A DNA stretch of 64,000 bases from Bacteroidota bacterium. Its GTDB lineage: Bacteria > Bacteroidota > Bacteroidia > NS11-12g > UBA9320. Below are positions 45,401 through 54,041 of this stretch, piece after piece. Location of the stretch: positions 1 through 64,000 of the forward strand of contig CANIKO010000011.1 in the NCBI GenBank assembly GCA_947468275.1, in the 5' to 3' direction. The notes below the pieces were generated by a model, which saw nothing but the letters and a program-made list of their open reading frames with translations, was not told where the DNA came from and did no database searches. Both the position numbers and the translations under genes were made by a program. Position 1 is the stretch's first letter, and each line of letters opens with the position of its first letter.

Positions 45401-48000
45401 CTACCGCAGGTTTTACAGGTTCATATGCACCATCCAATTGGAGTCTAATTCAAACTTCGGGCGGTTCTGGATCTGTAAATACATCCTCAGCTCCTAACTC
45501 TATACAATTATATGGAAGTGATGGCGGAGGTGGAGGAACTAAAGATACTCGTTATCAAATTTCTGTACCAACTGCTGGAACAATTACTTTTAGTTGGTCC
45601 TATGTAACTTCTGATAGGGATGGTCCTGCCTTTGACCCATTTGGTTATTATTTAAATGGAACTTTCTTCCAGTTAACTTCAAATTCTAGCAGTGCTAGAA
45701 CCCAATCAGGAACCAAATCAATTTCTGTTTCGGCAAGTGATAAGTTTGCGTTTATGATAAGGTCAACTGATAATGTTTTAGGGGCATCTACAACGGTGGC
45801 TTCCAATTTTACGGCGGTAACTCAATTATGTGCCAACGAATATATCCGTGTAAGAACATGGAACTTTAAAGATGATTGTAATAATACCTCTGCATTTTTT
45901 ACACAAACTATACATGTAAAAGACAATACTGCCCCTGTTATTAACACCCAAGCTTCCAACTCAACCTTGGAATGTGATGGTCAAGGTAATACGTCAGCTC
46001 TAAATACTTGGTTAGCTAATCATGGCGGAGCTTCTGCTTCTGATGCTTGCGGTGGAGTTAAATGGTCTCATAACTTTACAAGTTTAAGTGATGATTGCGG
46101 TGCCACTGGTAGTGCTGTGGTAACGTTTACAGCTACCGATGATTGCGGCAATAAATCTACAACAACCGCTACCTTCAAAATTGAAGATACAACGGCTCCA
46201 ACAATTTCTACTCAAGCTTCTAACTCAACCGTGGAATGTGATGGTTCTGGAAACACTTCAGCTTTAAACGCATGGTTAGCTTCTAACGGCGGTGCATCTG
46301 CTTCTGATGCTTGCGGTGGAGTAACTTGGTCTCAGAATTTTACAAGCTTAAGTGATGATTGCGGTGCCACAGGTAGTGCTACTGTAATATATACTGCTAC
46401 CGATGATTGTGGTAATAAATCTACAACTACTGCTACATTTACTATTGAAGATAAAACTGCTCCGATTGCTATTTGCAAAGCGAAAACTATTACATTAGTA
46501 AATGGAACTGCCTCTATTGTTGCTTCGGATATTAATAACGGCAGCTACGATGTATGCAGCGGCGGAGTAACACTGAGTGCTTCCAAAACTTCATTTAATT
46601 GTACAAATATTGGAGCTAATACTGTAACTCTTACCGTAACCGATGCTTGTGGAAACAAAAGCACTTGTGATGCCACTGTAACAGTTGTAGGTACTATTCC
46701 TTCGGTATCTATCAGCCAAGGTGTTCAACCTGTATTTTGCCAAGGTGGAGCCGTAGTTTTAAGTTCTACTTCTAACGAAACTGTAACTTACGCTTGGAGC
46801 AATAATGCCACAACGGCTAATACTAATGTGTATGCCAGCGGAACCTATTCTTTAACTGTTACCAACAGTTACGGATGTACTAAGTCTGCTTCTACTACTG
46901 TGGCTTATAGTCAAACGGATTTATTGTCCTCTTATACCATTTTAACAACTAGTGAAGCTGAAATTGAAAAAGAGTCTATTGTTAAATCAGGAGGGGTTGG
47001 TTCTAAAGGAACCAAGGAAGGTGAAGTAGAAGTGAGTGAAAATTCATTGATTACCGCCTCAGGTACATTTGCTAAAGCCAAGGAAGTAGAAATTAAATCA
47101 GGAAGTTCTGTTACCTATGCTTTTGAAGGAACTCCGGTATCTGTTAGTTTACCAACATTTGCTTACAATCCATATTGCGATGATAAAAAATGTGATCATA
47201 AACGTTGCGATCATAAAGAGTGTAAAAAATCAGGATGTTCTCACAGTGCTTGTAATCACGGAACTAATGATGTAAAAGCTAAAAAAGATGCCACTGTAGT
47301 AATTACAGATTCCATTTTCCGCAAAATTCAAATTGAAAGTGGAGCTACAGTTACATTCACAAGCAAAAATATTTATGCTGAAACCATTGAAACTGAAAAA
47401 AATGTTACCATTAAATTTGGAGGATGTACCCGTATTTTCCTTTGCAAGGATTTTAAAATAAATGAAAATAACGTCTTTAATTCTGCCAATAACAGTGTAA
47501 TTATTTATGCCGAGAAAAAAGCCGAAATTCAAAAGGGCACCAAACTAATTGCCAATATCTACACCCTTGACGAAATATCAACAAAAGGCGATAAGAGTAA
47601 CCGCAATAGTTTGACAGGTATGTATATAGCTCAAAAATTAGATGCTCATTATACCGACTTTAGTTGGAACACCGTATGTGGATCATGTGGTTCATTGGGT
47701 AAGAAAACTTTAGCTGAAGACCTTACAGGATTAAGAGATGCATCGGTGGATTACGTATCGGTTTATCCTAACCCAACCAGCAGTATTGCTACTGTTAGTG
47801 TAAATGCCAACCATGACGGAATGCTTAAAATTAAGGTTATCAGCATTACTGGTGAACTATTATACGCCACCGAAAAAGCAGACTTTACAGGTCTTGCCGA
47901 AATCCCTATTGATATGACTAATTATTCAGTAGGTATGTATTTTATCAAAGTGGAATACGGCAGTAATATTAAATTATTTAAAATTAATCGATTGAATTAA
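42436..48000 (+). CDS. Giant T9SS-secreted adhesin: IgGFc-binding-like, Ig-like, HYR repeats, Cys/His ladder
   Basis: This 1854-residue surface protein has a signal peptide at residues 1-27. An IgGFc-binding-protein N-terminal-like region (GNNFWLMFPTNYNG onward) extends to about 430. An invasin-like Ig domain (TVTDQYNAPVADVKVDFDI) follows, then an HYR domain (ITCPSNISVDNSTGECGANV). Four 87-residue units start near nt 44716, 44977, 45940 and 46201, each with ASNST-x-ECDG-x-GNTS and ATDDCGNKSTTTA. Between units 2 and 3 another HYR-type unit is interrupted by a beta-rich insert of about 120 residues. Residues 1581-1608 form a six-fold C-x4 ladder with four histidines. The end is a T9SS type A domain (YVSVYPNPTSSIATV). 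It probably mediates adhesion or matrix building; the ligand is unknown. Confidence 0.88.
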   Translation: MKNIYSLLKTIATCLLFIIISVSNSKAQDSKGNNFWLMFPTNYNGSGALKLFITSPVNTSGTISGATFSNITFTVTANTVTTVTLPTSLNVHTNNTVDNTGFHVVSNDDITVYGLNYIQYTTDAYLAFPKDALGTDYLVMSYGGGVSSILGVVATENSTSVTITLPGQSPTSRTMNQGQSLQLSASDVTGTVITSDKPIGVFGANACTNIPSTASACDHICEMIPPTSTYGKKFATVPLKSRTGGDTWRFMASQNSTTITINGTAQTAINKGQFIEKVLTTRSVIESDKPILVAQYSNGLNFDNTVGDPFMMLIPPVEQFLPSYTLSTVSGFTNHYVNIVAPTSVVGSVTKDGTAISAGLFSAIGSSGYSGAQVDVSDGSHTFASSLPFGAFAYGFTGYDSYGYAGGQSFSPVATVANLDLSPATGSAHFNTNQCWTATVTDQYNAPVADVKVDFDITGVNSAQSGFANTNSSGVATFCYAGANGGNDAINAHVGSIADNATFTWISCVPPTITCPSNISVDNSTGECGANVTFEATATGTSPTIAYSPASGSFFAVGTTTVTATANNSCGTDVCTFDVTVKDTEKPNALCKNKTIQLDNTETASITANDLDNGSNDACGIKSLGISKSSFDCSNFGANYLTLTVTDNNNNVSTCQDTVTILRDLVFDYSITSPVEECSKVTIKWHGGCSGWNVNITLIDSASFTVQTYVASNIANSGSYTWTLPSCIPAGRYYFYIEEVSRTTTWTYGTSVFTINNTAPTITTQASNSTVECDGHGNTSDLNTWLANNGGASATDACGGLTWSNNFSALSDECGATGSATVTFTAKDACGNPSTTTATFKIEDTTAPSITTKASNSTVECDGQGNTSALNTWLVNHGGASASDACSGVTWSNDFSALSDDCGATGSAKVKFTATDDCGNKSTTTAIFKIEDTTAPTITTSTGSLDANLECSDASGIASALAEAPAATDNCTSNPTRSLITDNTYNTITTAGFTGSYAPSNWSLIQTSGGSGSVNTSSAPNSIQLYGSDGGGGGTKDTRYQISVPTAGTITFSWSYVTSDRDGPAFDPFGYYLNGTFFQLTSNSSSARTQSGTKSISVSASDKFAFMIRSTDNVLGASTTVASNFTAVTQLCANEYIRVRTWNFKDDCNNTSAFFTQTIHVKDNTAPVINTQASNSTLECDGQGNTSALNTWLANHGGASASDACGGVKWSHNFTSLSDDCGATGSAVVTFTATDDCGNKSTTTATFKIEDTTAPTISTQASNSTVECDGSGNTSALNAWLASNGGASASDACGGVTWSQNFTSLSDDCGATGSATVIYTATDDCGNKSTTTATFTIEDKTAPIAICKAKTITLVNGTASIVASDINNGSYDVCSGGVTLSASKTSFNCTNIGANTVTLTVTDACGNKSTCDATVTVVGTIPSVSISQGVQPVFCQGGAVVLSSTSNETVTYAWSNNATTANTNVYASGTYSLTVTNSYGCTKSASTTVAYSQTDLLSSYTILTTSEAEIEKESIVKSGGVGSKGTKEGEVEVSENSLITASGTFAKAKEVEIKSGSSVTYAFEGTPVSVSLPTFAYNPYCDDKKCDHKRCDHKECKKSGCSHSACNHGTNDVKAKKDATVVITDSIFRKIQIESGATVTFTSKNIYAETIETEKNVTIKFGGCTRIFLCKDFKINENNVFNSANNSVIIYAEKKAEIQKGTKLIANIYTLDEISTKGDKSNRNSLTGMYIAQKLDAHYTDFSWNTVCGSCGSLGKKTLAEDLTGLRDASVDYVSVYPNPTSSIATVSVNANHDGMLKIKVISITGELLYATEKADFTGLAEIPIDMTNYSVGMYFIKVEYGSNIKLFKINRLN

Positions 48001-48029
48001 TAAGCAAGTATTCATCTCTCCCTTTATAA

Positions 48030-48064
48030 AAAAAGCCCTGAAATCAATTTCGGGGCTTTTTTTA
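48030..48064 (+). terminator. Intrinsic terminator of the adhesin gene
   Basis: AAAAGCCC...GAAAT pairs with TTTC-GGGGCTTTT around a short loop, followed by T residues, starting about 30 nt after the adhesin stop. The flanking A and T runs could make it work in both directions. Confidence 0.85.
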
Positions 48065-48120
48065 TGTTAGATTTTATACAGCTATCGCCTTACAATCCTT
48101 ATTTTTGAAACAAATTTATT

Positions 48121-49104
48121 ATGACCAAAAAACGTGTATTAATTACCGGTGCCGCCGGATTTTTAGGTTCTCACCTTTGTGACCGATTTATTAAAGAAGG
48201 CTATTTTGTAATGGGTATGGACAACCTCATAACAGGCGATCTTCGAAATATTGAACATCTTTTTGGCAATGAAGATTTTATTTTTTACCATCACGATGTG
48301 TCCAAGTTTGTGCATGTACCTGGTGAGTTAGATTATATTTTACATTTTGCCTCCCCAGCTAGCCCAATAGATTACTTAAGAATTCCAATTCAAACCTTAA
48401 AAGTTGGCTCTTTAGGCATTCACCATCTATTGGGATTGGCTAAAGCAAAAAATGCACGGTTATTAATAGCAAGTACCAGCGAAGTTTATGGCGACCCATT
48501 GATACATCCGCAAAATGAAGATTATTGGGGAAATGTAAATCCTGTGGGACCAAGAGGAGTATATGATGAAGCCAAACGTTTTCAAGAAGCCATGACCATG
48601 GCTTATCATACCTATCATGGTTTAGAAACTCGGATTGTCAGAATATTTAATACCTACGGCCCACGAATGAGGTTGAATGATGGCCGTGTATTGCCTGCGT
48701 TTATTGGTCAGGCATTACGTGGAGAAGATTTAACAGCTTTTGGAGATGGAACCCAAACTCGTTCTTTTTGCTATGTAGATGATTTGGTGGAAGGTATTTA
48801 TCGCCTATTGTTAAGCGATTACGCACAACCCGTAAATATTGGAAATCCTAATGAAATTACCATTAATCAATTTGCTGAAGAAATAATAAAACTTACAGGA
48901 ACCAATCAAAAAGTAATTTATAAACCACTACCAACCGACGACCCCAAACAGCGTAAGCCTGATATTACCAGAGCAAGAACACTGTTAAACTGGGAACCAA
49001 AAGTAAGCCGTGAGGAAGGATTAAAATTAACTTACGAATATTTTAAAAGTTTACCGGCGGAGCGTTGGAATGAAGAACCTTATGGAAGGGATTTCAAGAA
49101 ATAG
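48121..49104 (+). CDS. UDP-glucuronate decarboxylase (UDP-xylose synthase), SDR family
   Basis: This 327-residue extended short-chain dehydrogenase converts UDP-glucuronate to UDP-xylose for glycan building. It has the NAD-binding GAAGFLGSH (10-18), [10 protein letters not shown] (77-86) and the catalytic set Ser/Thr near STSEVYG with Y148-D-E-A-K152. [11 protein letters not shown] and [11 protein letters not shown] follow. The FASPASP and [12 protein letters not shown] motifs distinguish UXS from epimerases. It is a single gene; its end overlaps the convergent hypothetical gene by 11 nt. A TATTTTTG box at 48100-48107 is a likely -7 element. Confidence 0.93.
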   Translation: MTKKRVLITGAAGFLGSHLCDRFIKEGYFVMGMDNLITGDLRNIEHLFGNEDFIFYHHDVSKFVHVPGELDYILHFASPASPIDYLRIPIQTLKVGSLGIHHLLGLAKAKNARLLIASTSEVYGDPLIHPQNEDYWGNVNPVGPRGVYDEAKRFQEAMTMAYHTYHGLETRIVRIFNTYGPRMRLNDGRVLPAFIGQALRGEDLTAFGDGTQTRSFCYVDDLVEGIYRLLLSDYAQPVNIGNPNEITINQFAEEIIKLTGTNQKVIYKPLPTDDPKQRKPDITRARTLLNWEPKVSREEGLKLTYEYFKSLPAERWNEEPYGRDFKK

Positions 49105-49516
49105 GATTTCTTAAAATAGTAAAGTCATAATTCGATTCATTTTTTTCATGCAAAAATTTGGCTTTGGCCTGCGATTCATCTGCTGCCCTAAAATAGGAAA
49201 TATGCTTCATCATGTCACCTTTCTTTTTCCATTCAATAGTAAAGGAATATAAAAAATGAGAATTATAAAACTCGCTTAAATAACTTCTCATTTTTTCCAG
49301 ACAATGAATACTGCTTTTGCCACTAACCGAATGCAAAAGCATATAATTTTGGTGTGCCGGATTGTAGGTTAATAGATTTAATTTTATAGTTTCATCATCA
49401 TTCATCATATTTATATGATAATCAAAATGGCAACTTACTCCATTATCATTCTTCAAAATTTCAACTATTTGATGTTGCAAACGAATCTGCTGAAGTTTCT
49501 TATCATATGAATTCAT
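49094..49516 (-). CDS. Conserved-looking hypothetical protein
   Basis: This 140-residue soluble protein is not recognised. It has no signal peptide and alternates helix ([15 protein letters not shown]) with beta-strand-like stretches ([37 protein letters not shown]). The composition is polar, with many H, N and M residues. It overlaps the end of the UXS gene and is divergent from tadA across only 77 bp. A TAAATTTG box ends 5 nt before its ATG. Confidence 0.7.
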   Translation of the reverse strand: MNSYDKKLQQIRLQHQIVEILKNDNGVSCHFDYHINMMNDDETIKLNLLTYNPAHQNYMLLHSVSGKSSIHCLEKMRSYLSEFYNSHFLYSFTIEWKKKGDMMKHISYFRAADESQAKAKFLHEKNESNYDFTILRNPIS

Positions 49517-49521
49517 TGGTA

Positions 49522-49529
49522 CAAATTTA
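49522..49529 (-). promoter_or_regulatory. -7 element (TAAATTTG) abutting the hypothetical gene start
   Basis: An exact TAnnTTTG on the minus strand, followed by TACCA and then ATG 49516. It mirrors the tadA arrangement on the other strand. Confidence 0.5.
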
Positions 49530-49580
49530 GATTTTAGTACAACAACTTAATAACTCAATAACAAATAACCTCAATAACCA

Positions 49581-49588
49581 TAAATTTG
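49581..49588 (+). promoter_or_regulatory. -7 element (TAAATTTG) abutting the tadA start
   Basis: An exact TAnnTTTG ends 5 nt before the tadA start codon GTG 49594 (intervening CCAAA). The transcript would begin at or beside the start codon. No clear -33 box is seen. Confidence 0.5.
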
Positions 49589-49593
49589 CCAAA

Positions 49594-50028
49594 GTGAACG
49601 ACGAATACTATATGAAACAGGCTTATCGCGAAGCCTTAAAAGCCTTTGATGCTGACGAAGTACCTATAGGTGCCATAATCGTAGCAGGTGATAAAATAAT
49701 TGCCAAAGGATATAACCAAACAGAACTGCTAAATGACACCACGGCTCATGCTGAAATTATTGCTTTAACGGCAGCATTCAATGCAATGGGGAGTAAATTT
49801 TTAGAAGAATGCACCATGTACATAACCATTGAACCCTGTGCCATGTGTGCCGGCGCATTAAAATGGGCTAGAATTGGGAAATTAATTTATGGAGCGAGTG
49901 AACCTAAGAGTGGTTTTACCATTTATGAGCCTTCTATCTTACACCCCAATACCGAAGTTGTTGAAGGGGTGCTAAAAGAAGAATGCCGCCAATTAATGAA
50001 AGATTTTTTTATAAAAAAAAGAAACTAA
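49594..50028 (+). CDS. tadA: tRNA(adenine34) deaminase
   Basis: This 144-residue zinc deaminase converts A34 to inosine in tRNA-Arg(ACG). The catalytic H52-A-E54 and the zinc cysteines P-C82-A-M-C85 are present, in the order of the cytidine-deaminase superfamily. IGAIIV, GYNQTE and TAHAEIIAL match TadA. It starts with GTG 49594, because no ATG precedes the conserved N-terminus (NDEYYMKQAYREALKA). It converges with the methyltransferase-glycosyltransferase fusion gene, overlapping by 4 nt. Confidence 0.93.
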   Translation: MNDEYYMKQAYREALKAFDADEVPIGAIIVAGDKIIAKGYNQTELLNDTTAHAEIIALTAAFNAMGSKFLEECTMYITIEPCAMCAGALKWARIGKLIYGASEPKSGFTIYEPSILHPNTEVVEGVLKEECRQLMKDFFIKKRN

Positions 50029-51437
50029 TAAAATTTGATTTTTCGCATCGCAAATATTACCATTTTTAGCAATATCAAACCATGCTTAAATCTTGAAATA
50101 TTGGTATCACCGTAAGTTCTTTCGCGATATCTGATGGGAACTTCAACAATTTTCAAGTTGAGTTTATACGCTCCAAAAATTAAATCAAAATCACCAAACG
50201 GATCAAATTCCCCAAAGAATTTTCGGTTTTGAATAAGTTTTTCATAATCATCTCTAAAAATAACTTTGGTTCCACAAAGTGTATCTTTAAAAGGCTGTTC
50301 AAGCAACCATGAAAACGCCATACTAAAAAACTTGTTACCCAAAATATTTAAGAAACGCATGGCCTTTTTTTCCATCACGTATACCAAACGGCTTCCATTT
50401 ATAAAATCACCTTTGCCACTAGCTATGGCATTATAAAATTTCGGCAAATCCTCCGGAGGCATTGTTAAATCCGCATCTAAAATCGTCAGAATGTCACCGG
50501 TAGCGATTCCAAAACCTTTGCGAACAGCATCTCCTTTTCCTTTTCCATCTTGGCGACCAATTTTAATATCATGGCTGTCTTTATATTTTTCAGCCATTTT
50601 TTGAATCATTTCCCAAGTATCATCCGTTGAGTTTCCTTCAATAAAAATCAGCTCGGTATGCTTCCCAATTTTAGGTGTTCTTAAAATTGCATTTTCAATA
50701 TTTCCACTTTCGTTTCGGGCAGGTATTACTATTGAAATCGAATATTTATTGGCTGCTTCCTTGTCTGAAACAGTTTGCTTTGGCATTGCAAACGAATAAT
50801 GATTGATACAAAAATGCCTAAACAATGGCATCTTGGCCAAAAAATTATTCAAAAATTCGGACACCAAAGGAATATAAATAGGGAACATCATTCGGCGAGT
50901 ATTTCTATAAACCTCAAATCCAGATATGTAAAACAGGTTATTTAAATCCTGAAGTGTAAGCCAATTCTGCTGTGGTGATTTTGTCTTTAATCCTAATTTT
51001 TCGCCCCAGCGCAAGATTGGTTCCCATAGTTTGCTATAATAACTCACAATTACTTTGGTTCGGGAATGACAAACACTTTGAAGTTTTTCAAATACCTCCT
51101 GAACATCTGGCAAAAAACCAACTACGTTGGAAATTATGATAACATCAAATTTTTTGTCAAAGCTCATAGATGCTGCATCCATTACCTCAAACTGAATTTC
51201 AGGATTATTTTTTTTGGCAATTTCAATCATTGCCGGAGAAAAATCAATACCCGTTTTATTTGTGCTTTTTAGCCCGGCAAGTAATTCACCTGTTCCGCAA
51301 CCGATTTCTAAAACCGAACAATTTTCATTAATAAAATAATCACAATACTTGGTTATATCATTCCAATAATAATTGTGTCTTTTTCTTATAGACGGCCGTT
51401 TGGCGGCTATTTTTTCAAAATAATTAAGATGACTCAA
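50025..51437 (-). CDS. Methyltransferase-GT2 glycosyltransferase fusion
   Basis: This 470-residue protein has two domains. Residues about 30-200 are a SAM-dependent methyltransferase with motif I VLEIGCGTGELLAGL and acidic loop GIDFSPAMIEIAKKNNPEIQFEVMDAASM. Residues about 230-470 are a DPM1-like GT2 transferase: ISIVIPARNESGNIE, FIEGNSTDDTWE, the metal-binding LDADLTMPPED and the acceptor region GSRLVY. The GT2 part probably loads a sugar onto a polyprenyl phosphate. It lies 6 nt after a methyltransferase gene, in an operon whose first gene is a GT-C membrane glycosyltransferase that would use such a donor. Confidence 0.87.
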   Translation of the reverse strand: MSHLNYFEKIAAKRPSIRKRHNYYWNDITKYCDYFINENCSVLEIGCGTGELLAGLKSTNKTGIDFSPAMIEIAKKNNPEIQFEVMDAASMSFDKKFDVIIISNVVGFLPDVQEVFEKLQSVCHSRTKVIVSYYSKLWEPILRWGEKLGLKTKSPQQNWLTLQDLNNLFYISGFEVYRNTRRMMFPIYIPLVSEFLNNFLAKMPLFRHFCINHYSFAMPKQTVSDKEAANKYSISIVIPARNESGNIENAILRTPKIGKHTELIFIEGNSTDDTWEMIQKMAEKYKDSHDIKIGRQDGKGKGDAVRKGFGIATGDILTILDADLTMPPEDLPKFYNAIASGKGDFINGSRLVYVMEKKAMRFLNILGNKFFSMAFSWLLEQPFKDTLCGTKVIFRDDYEKLIQNRKFFGEFDPFGDFDLIFGAYKLNLKIVEVPIRYRERTYGDTNISRFKHGLILLKMVIFAMRKIKFY

Positions 51438-51443
51438 AATACT

Positions 51444-52211
51444 TTATTTTTTCTTTTCAATACTAATAGTAACAAACATACTAAACCAACCGGCCATTGG
51501 ACTCAGCAATTTTTCAAGTCCCGAAATGACACCAAAACTTCCTTGCGGAACCAGTGATTTCATCGAAACTCCTCCGCTTAATAAATAACGCAAAGGGGTA
51601 TGTGGCTTTATAATTTTCACTTTCAAATCTGGAAACTGGGACTCAAATTTTTTAATATCCCGTTTAAATACAATCCAAGGCAAAGCTCCGTTGGCATCAC
51701 TCATTGGGCCTGATGAAGGAATGGTCCAATCGCCTTGTGGATTAAAAGTTTCATGATGAAAATTTTTATAAATAACCTTTCCCCATGCTGAGTTCCAAGG
51801 TTCATTCATAATTATTTTACCACCGGGTTTCAGAGTTCTTTGCATTTCCTGCAAAAATTTTAAACTATCAGGTACATGGTGAAACACATCCACCATTAAA
51901 AACGCACCAATAGAATTATTTTCGAAAGGCATGTTCAAAGCATCAAACGTCATGTCATTGCCGGGCAATTCTAATATATCGCTGGTTTGAACATTCGGCA
52001 AAATTTCCTTTAAAAATCCACCGCCCGAACCCAATTCTATAATGGTTTCGTTTTCCAATCCTTCACATTCATTTTTGAATAGGGAATACCACTCAACGTA
52101 TAATTTTTTTAAAAACGGTTTTGATAAAATTATTTCCTTATGATGAATGGTTCTGCGTGGATCATCCAAATCATAAGTATCGATACCGGGAAGTCGGAGA
52201 AATTTTAACAT
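51444..52211 (-). CDS. Class I SAM-dependent methyltransferase
   Basis: This 255-residue methyltransferase has motif I IIELGSGGGFLKEIL, then VQTSDILELPG, and motif II/III MVDVFHHVPDSLKFLQEMQRTLKPGGKIIMNEPW, the last typical of methyltransferase type 11 enzymes. It probably modifies a sugar or lipid intermediate; the target is unknown. Its start codon touches the end of the upstream GT-C gene (1-nt overlap at 52211), and it is followed by the methyltransferase-GT2 fusion 6 nt later. Confidence 0.85.
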   Translation of the reverse strand: MLKFLRLPGIDTYDLDDPRRTIHHKEIILSKPFLKKLYVEWYSLFKNECEGLENETIIELGSGGGFLKEILPNVQTSDILELPGNDMTFDALNMPFENNSIGAFLMVDVFHHVPDSLKFLQEMQRTLKPGGKIIMNEPWNSAWGKVIYKNFHHETFNPQGDWTIPSSGPMSDANGALPWIVFKRDIKKFESQFPDLKVKIIKPHTPLRYLLSGGVSMKSLVPQGSFGVISGLEKLLSPMAGWFSMFVTISIEKKK

Positions 52212-53953
52212 TAATAATTGATTTTATATAAAAGCGCCTCTTCATCATTACCCATTTGTTTTACCAGTTCAAATTTTAAAGGATATTTTTGTGCCACAGG
52301 TGAAAAATAATTTTGCATGGTATTGATAATTGATTTCTGGTCTTGATCCATATACGCTCCATAAATGGAAGGATACCCTGCAGGAATAGTTGACATCACA
52401 TCCCCACTTCGCTTCGGGTCCAAACGCAAATTAGCAAAAATAACATGGGTTACTTTTTGCTCTTTTAGCTTGGTCAATATACTATCTGCATCTCTAGGAA
52501 AATTAACTTTATAAATTGGATAAAACTCCATTCCTCGGCCATAAACAAAACTCATCGGAGCTTTGCGACTAGCTACCAATGACCCCTTAGGTAAACTATC
52601 AGCACACCATTCACTTAGCATTAAAAAGTTTTTATAATCATCGGTATAGCCTTCAAACTTGTCACCTTGAATAAGATTTTTCTTGACTATTGGAATATTT
52701 TTTGAAGCTTTTTTAATCGTGGTAGAGGTATTAATCCAAAGAAATATGGCTAAAAAGACAAAGTAAAAGAACTGAAATGAGGCATTACTTTTTTTATTAA
52801 ACAGATTATAAAAGCCAAAAAACATTACCATTAATAATAGTGGCAAATACACCATTACCAAGCGGCCTTGCCCCCAGGATGTTTGAAGTGCAAAAAAAGT
52901 AATTCCCAGCAATGATGCCGAATAAAGAGCAGTAGCCAATACATATTTTTGCTTTTTTCGTAAAGCCACAATCAGTCCAATAACTAATAACACTACCGTA
53001 AAGAATGCGAGTGGTGCAGGAAACTCTCCATTTTCTTTTTTAAATCCTAATATCTCCCAAAATCTGCCAGAAAGATAAATGACCACATTTCCAAAAAACC
53101 GATCAATAAATCCCGCTAAATCTTCCTTTCCCTTGCTTGGGTCATAAGCATCTTTTAAAAACAATATATTGGATTGTGCAAAGTTTGTAATTTTTGAACC
53201 CCAAAGCACTTTCTTAAGGCCTTCGATAACGGCATAAATAGCCCCAAATGAAACCACTGTGGCCAAGGCATTTTTCCATTCTTTTTGGAATAAAAAATAA
53301 GCTGCTACAGCTAAAAAAGTTCCAATACCTACAGTTTTTGTAAAATATAACAAAAACATCATGAACCCTAAAAACAACCACTTAAGCGCGTTTTTACCCA
53401 GTTCAGAAAATGTAGAATCTTTTTCGGGTAGATGATCGATAAACCTAAAAAAGACCATAAAGAAAGTACTTTGTATTAGCAGAAAAAACGTCTCGGTGTA
53501 TGTGAGACTGGCATAAGATAGTGCAAAAAAGTTAGTGGCATAAATAAAGATGGAGGTAATAAGTATCAGGTGAGGTATTCTATTTTTAAAAGCTGAGAAT
53601 AATACCCAAATACTAAGCACAAAGAACAAGACCGACAATAACTTTAGCAACATTAAATTGAGACCAAACAACGAAATTGGCAATGCCAAAAACATTACAT
53701 ATAATGGGGCATTATCCGAATACCAATATCCAAAAAAATTAGAGGCATATTTATGTCCGGCCATTATGTAAAGCGAATCATCATGCCCAATAGACACTTT
53801 GGCATCAAACATAAGAAAACAAAATATCAAAGAAATTAAGGTAATCGCAATTTGCCAAATTTTCAGATTTTCACTTATGGATTGTTCAGCTTTTTCAAAT
53901 AAACTAGAATTATTTATTGGACCGGGCTTTACATTAGGATTTTTTTTTGCCAT
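52211..53953 (-). CDS. GT-C (PMT/ArnT-like) membrane glycosyltransferase
   Basis: This 580-residue inner-membrane protein has about 11-13 helices and the GT-C plan. An acidic periplasmic loop soon after the first helix (SIGHDDSLYIMAGHKY) fits the catalytic Asp of the PMT/ArnT family. WYSDNAPLYVMFLALPISLFGLNLMLLKLLSVLFF follows. A periplasmic C-terminal domain of about 160 residues (LSEWCADSLPKGSLVASRKAPMSFVYGRG) comes last. It would transfer a sugar from a polyprenyl-phosphate donor to a glycan, lipid or protein. It leads the operon with the two methyltransferase genes, one fused to a DPM1-like donor synthase. A TATTTTTG -7 box lies about 20 nt before the start. Confidence 0.82.
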   Translation of the reverse strand: MAKKNPNVKPGPINNSSLFEKAEQSISENLKIWQIAITLISLIFCFLMFDAKVSIGHDDSLYIMAGHKYASNFFGYWYSDNAPLYVMFLALPISLFGLNLMLLKLLSVLFFVLSIWVLFSAFKNRIPHLILITSIFIYATNFFALSYASLTYTETFFLLIQSTFFMVFFRFIDHLPEKDSTFSELGKNALKWLFLGFMMFLLYFTKTVGIGTFLAVAAYFLFQKEWKNALATVVSFGAIYAVIEGLKKVLWGSKITNFAQSNILFLKDAYDPSKGKEDLAGFIDRFFGNVVIYLSGRFWEILGFKKENGEFPAPLAFFTVVLLVIGLIVALRKKQKYVLATALYSASLLGITFFALQTSWGQGRLVMVYLPLLLMVMFFGFYNLFNKKSNASFQFFYFVFLAIFLWINTSTTIKKASKNIPIVKKNLIQGDKFEGYTDDYKNFLMLSEWCADSLPKGSLVASRKAPMSFVYGRGMEFYPIYKVNFPRDADSILTKLKEQKVTHVIFANLRLDPKRSGDVMSTIPAGYPSIYGAYMDQDQKSIINTMQNYFSPVAQKYPLKFELVKQMGNDEEALLYKINY

Positions 53954-54041
53954 ACTTTTATTAAGTATGCAAAAATATCACGATTGAATTAATAATCTAA
54001 GGTTTATTGTAGTGTAAAATGGTTTTGCTTTTGACTTATTT

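Noticed and set aside
44716-46460. CRISPR-like periodic repeats
   Set aside because: The 261-nt periodicity is codon-level repetition of an 87-residue protein domain within one open frame, not short repeats with unique spacers.
48030-48064. Hairpin as a small RNA gene
   Set aside because: It has a simple stem and U-run directly after a stop codon, which is fully explained as a terminator.
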